A DNA stretch of 64,000 nt from Pseudoalteromonas shioyasakiensis (lineage in GTDB: Bacteria > Pseudomonadota > Gammaproteobacteria > Enterobacterales > Alteromonadaceae). Positions 61,864-64,000 of the stretch are shown one piece after another (position 1 is the stretch's first letter; every line of letters begins with the position of its first letter). The stretch covers positions 1,598,501 through 1,662,500 of the forward strand of contig CP058414.1 in NCBI GenBank assembly GCA_013391845.1. Reading direction: 5' to 3'. The notes beneath the pieces were generated by a model that searched no databases, had not been told where the DNA came from, and saw only the letters and a program-made list of their open reading frames with translations. The translations under genes and the position numbers were made by a program.

Positions 61864-62142
61864 ATGATTTTAGTAAGTTATATTGATGCAGCGCAGCAAT
61901 ATTTTGATGATTTAGTCGATAAAGCAACTGACGACGAGCTATTTGCTGGTGGCTATTTGCGTGGTCACTTTGACTTAGCGGTAGGCTACGCACAAGTAGA
62001 AGAATTAAATTTATCGATTGATGAACTTAATAATCAAGTTGAATCAAGTCTGGTTAAAGCTTATCGCAATGGTGAGCTAAACGAAGAAGATAAAGAGCTT
62101 GTTGTGCGCCTTTGGGATGAGGTTAAAGCACTAGCGGTTTAG
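61864..62142 (+). CDS. yfcL: YfcL family protein
   Basis: A 92-residue acidic helical protein (IDAAQQYFDDLVDKATDDELFAGGYLRGHFDLAVGYA region) of the YfcL family, of unknown function. It is found next to epmC in Enterobacteria and here lies last in the same operon. A terminator follows 24 bases after the stop. Confidence 0.88.
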   Translation: MILVSYIDAAQQYFDDLVDKATDDELFAGGYLRGHFDLAVGYAQVEELNLSIDELNNQVESSLVKAYRNGELNEEDKELVVRLWDEVKALAV

Positions 62143-62165
62143 TTGAGTATTAAAATGAGTACTGT

Positions 62166-62188
62166 AAAGCGACCTGTGTCGCTTTTTT
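62166..62188 (+). terminator. yfcL operon terminator
   Basis: AAAGCGAC-CTGTG-TCGCTTT-type stem (AAAGCGAC/GTCGCTTT) followed by T run. Confidence 0.85.
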
Positions 62189-62292
62189 TACATCAAGTAA
62201 TTACCTTTATTAGGGAATTCTATTAACTTAAAATTTACCTTAGAACTTAGATACGTTAAGGTTAACGAGATATTTTTCCAGGGAATTTGAAA

Positions 62293-63852
62293 ATGAATAA
62301 CAATAATGATGTGCAGGCACCAAGTGGTGCAATCGCACGTTTTCTGAATACGATTGAAAGGGTGGGCAACAAGCTCCCTGATCCTGCGATTATCTTCTTA
62401 GTCGCAATGCTGCTTATTTGGTTCTTATCTTGGCTCTTCTCGGGCACCACATTTGATGCAATCGACCCGCGAACAGGCGAAGCCATAGTTGTAAATAATC
62501 TATTAGCAGGGGATTCCCTTGCTACTTTCTTGTCTTCGATGGTGAAAACTTTTACCAGTTTTGCGCCACTTGGCGTGGTGCTTGTTGCCATGTTAGGTGT
62601 TGGTGTTGCTGAGCACTCTGGCTTTATCAACACTGGCCTTAAATTAATGCTAAAAGTAACACCTAAGCAGCTTTTAACACCCTCTATTATCTTAGTGGCG
62701 ATTGTCAGCCATACGGCAACTGATGCCGGTTATGTATTAGTCATCCCTCTGGCTGGGGTCATTTTTTATGCTATGGGTCGTCATCCGCTTGCTGGTATTG
62801 CTGCGGCGTTTGCTGGGGTAAGTGGTGGCTTTAGCGCAAACTTTATTCCGTCAGGGATTGATCCGTTACTGCAAAGCTTTACCCAAAGTGCAGCACAAAT
62901 TATTAATCCTGATATGGCGATTAATCCGCTTAATAACTGGTTTTTCACTTCTGCTTCAAGCTTATTTATTATCTTATTAGGCTGGTATATCACAGATAAA
63001 ATTATCGAGCCGCGTTTACAAAACACGCCACTTGATGGTGATACAGAAGATTTACCTGCTTTTGATGAAGCGCGCAGTGATGAAAAACGTGCATTCTATA
63101 TCGCAAGCACAGTGATGATTGTTGGCCTTGTATTACTTTGGTTTGTCTCTGCTCCAGCTGACTCAGCAATGCGAAGTAGTGATGGTTCTTTAACTAATTT
63201 CCGCTCACCGTTAATGCAATCAATTGTTCCACTTATATTCTTACTGTTTTGGATCCCAGGTGCAGTTTACGGTTTTGTAGTTGGTACATTCAAAAGTTCT
63301 AAAGATATGATCGATGCCATGAGTAAAGCCATGAGCGGTATGGCTTACTACATTGTTATGGCGTTCTTCTGCGCGTTATTTATTGCCGCATTTAGTAAAT
63401 CAAATCTAGGTGCATTACTTGCTATTGAAGGTGCACAGCTACTTAAAGCGATGGCATTACCAAGTTCGGTGACTGTGGTAGGTATTATCTTCTTAACGGC
63501 GTTTGTGAATCTATTTGTAGGTTCAAGTTCAGCAAAATGGGCGCTGTTAGGGCCAATCTTTGTACCAATGCTGATGCAACTAGGTATTTCACCTGATTTG
63601 ACTCAAGCTGCGTACCGTGTAGGTGACTCAAGCTCTAATATCATTACCCCACTGATGCCATACTTCCCACTGGTTGTGGTGTACTGCCAGAAGTATGTTA
63701 AAGGCACAGGTATTGGTACGTTAATCGCCATGATGTTGCCGTATTCAATCGCCTTCTTAATCGGTTGGAGTATCTTCTTACTCGCGTACTGGGGCTTAGG
63801 CATCCCACTTGGCCTACAATCAAGCTACGCATACCCAGCCATTGGCTCATAA
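62293..63852 (+). CDS. AbgT family transporter
   Basis: A 519-residue inner-membrane protein of the AbgT family (p-aminobenzoyl-glutamate transporter). About nine helices and two hairpins are expected. The conserved features ERVGNKLPDPAIIFLVAM, AMLGVGVAEHSGFI, SHTATDAGYVLVIPLAG and GSSSAKWALLGPIFVPM are all visible. E. coli AbgT imports p-aminobenzoyl-glutamate; Alcanivorax and Neisseria members act as sulfonamide/antimetabolite exporters. The start is ATG 62293; the TTG at 62287 is less likely. It is flanked by terminators and so monocistronic. Confidence 0.92.
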   Translation: MNNNNDVQAPSGAIARFLNTIERVGNKLPDPAIIFLVAMLLIWFLSWLFSGTTFDAIDPRTGEAIVVNNLLAGDSLATFLSSMVKTFTSFAPLGVVLVAMLGVGVAEHSGFINTGLKLMLKVTPKQLLTPSIILVAIVSHTATDAGYVLVIPLAGVIFYAMGRHPLAGIAAAFAGVSGGFSANFIPSGIDPLLQSFTQSAAQIINPDMAINPLNNWFFTSASSLFIILLGWYITDKIIEPRLQNTPLDGDTEDLPAFDEARSDEKRAFYIASTVMIVGLVLLWFVSAPADSAMRSSDGSLTNFRSPLMQSIVPLIFLLFWIPGAVYGFVVGTFKSSKDMIDAMSKAMSGMAYYIVMAFFCALFIAAFSKSNLGALLAIEGAQLLKAMALPSSVTVVGIIFLTAFVNLFVGSSSAKWALLGPIFVPMLMQLGISPDLTQAAYRVGDSSSNIITPLMPYFPLVVVYCQKYVKGTGIGTLIAMMLPYSIAFLIGWSIFLLAYWGLGIPLGLQSSYAYPAIGS

Positions 63853-63865
63853 CGATTTAAGTAAT

Positions 63866-63893
63866 AAAGCCTCAGCCACCCAGCTGAGGCTTT
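63866..63893 (+). terminator. AbgT gene terminator
   Basis: AAAGCCTCAGC/GCTGAGGCTTT stem 13 bases after the stop. Confidence 0.8.
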
Positions 63894-63927
63894 AAAAACT
63901 TTAGGCTGATAGCCTAACTTCAGACAC

Positions 63928-63965
63928 AAAAAAACCTTGTCACTTTCATGACAAGGTTTTTTTAT
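63928..63965. terminator. Bidirectional terminator near the right edge
   Basis: AAAACCTTGTCA/TGACAAGGTTTT stem with A and T flanks of seven or more. It probably ends the minus-strand gene entering from the right edge. Confidence 0.85.
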
Positions 63966-63980
63966 TGCTTACAGCTTTGA

Positions 63981-64000
63981 TTAGTTCGCAGTGAAGCTCA
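63981..64000 (-). CDS. C-terminal end of a minus-strand gene (partial)
   Basis: On the minus strand a frame enters from the edge and ends as SFTAN-stop (TAA at 63983-63981), 16 bases before a strong terminator. Only about six residues are present. The position relative to the terminator is the only support. Confidence 0.3.

Noticed and set aside
1..64000. tRNA, rRNA, CRISPR array, prophage or integron
   Set aside because: I looked for cloverleaf-like and repeat-spacer patterns, integrase and transposase genes and phage structural genes, and saw none.

Overview
The window is chromosomal DNA of a marine gammaproteobacterium of the order Alteromonadales, most likely Pseudoalteromonas. This rests on AT-rich coding sequence (roughly 40% GC by eye), on recognisable orthologues (PutP, YebG, DsbB, PheA, FadIJ, EfpL, SixA, PrmB, AroC, EpmC, YfcL) and on a heavy load of c-di-GMP proteins. 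It is mostly core chromosome. I see no prophage, rRNA, tRNA, CRISPR array or transposase gene. The only mobile element is one MITE-like insertion at 4229-4539.

Layout. 1-10.4 kb: end of an unrecognised gene, an EAL-HDOD protein, putP, LexA-controlled yebG, a ComEA-like helix-hairpin-helix protein, the MITE, dsbB with a small membrane protein, pheA behind a Phe-rich leader peptide and attenuator, a large GGDEF-EAL protein and yciH. 10.4-15.8 kb: a STAS plus REC-PP2C-kinase partner-switch pair, a GAF protein, an aromatic aminotransferase, and an ECF sigma factor with a probable anti-sigma factor. 15.9-22.7 kb (minus): a Bat/MoxR operon of MoxR, DUF58, DUF4381, BatA, a BatB-BatC fusion and BatD. 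23-26.6 kb: fadI-fadJ behind a FadR-like operator. 26.7-28.4 kb: GNAT, YjbR-type protein and EfpL. 28.5-35.1 kb: a second, differently built MoxR operon of RDD, SpoIIM-like, DUF4129, DUF4350, MoxR and DUF58. 35.2-41.1 kb: small membrane proteins, a frameshifted PAS-GGDEF-EAL gene and an M16 protease. 41.3-47.1 kb: sixA-ridA-ASCH-SDR, an AEC transporter, frameshifted smrB, prmB and aroC. 47.1-60.1 kb: an accessory block with an MFS/spermidine-synthase-like fusion, CadC-type regulator, LysR, GST, diguanylate cyclase and two tandem Cache-HD-GYP proteins, the second with a periplasmic-binding-protein domain nested in its sensor. 60.2-64 kb: epmC, a COG3199 NAD-kinase-like gene, yfcL, an AbgT transporter and the tail of a minus-strand gene.

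How it fits together. In E. coli, fadI, fadJ, sixA, smrB, prmB, aroC, epmC and yfcL lie in one compact block. Here all eight are in the window but spread over about 39 kb, with other modules between them. The strongest regulatory readings are the pheL attenuator (promoter, leader peptide and mutually exclusive stems all visible), a consensus LexA box before yebG and a FadR-like palindrome just before fadI. Two genes, smrB and a GGDEF-EAL gene, are each broken by a one-base frame change at the same local heptamer. They may be real pseudogenes or assembly errors.
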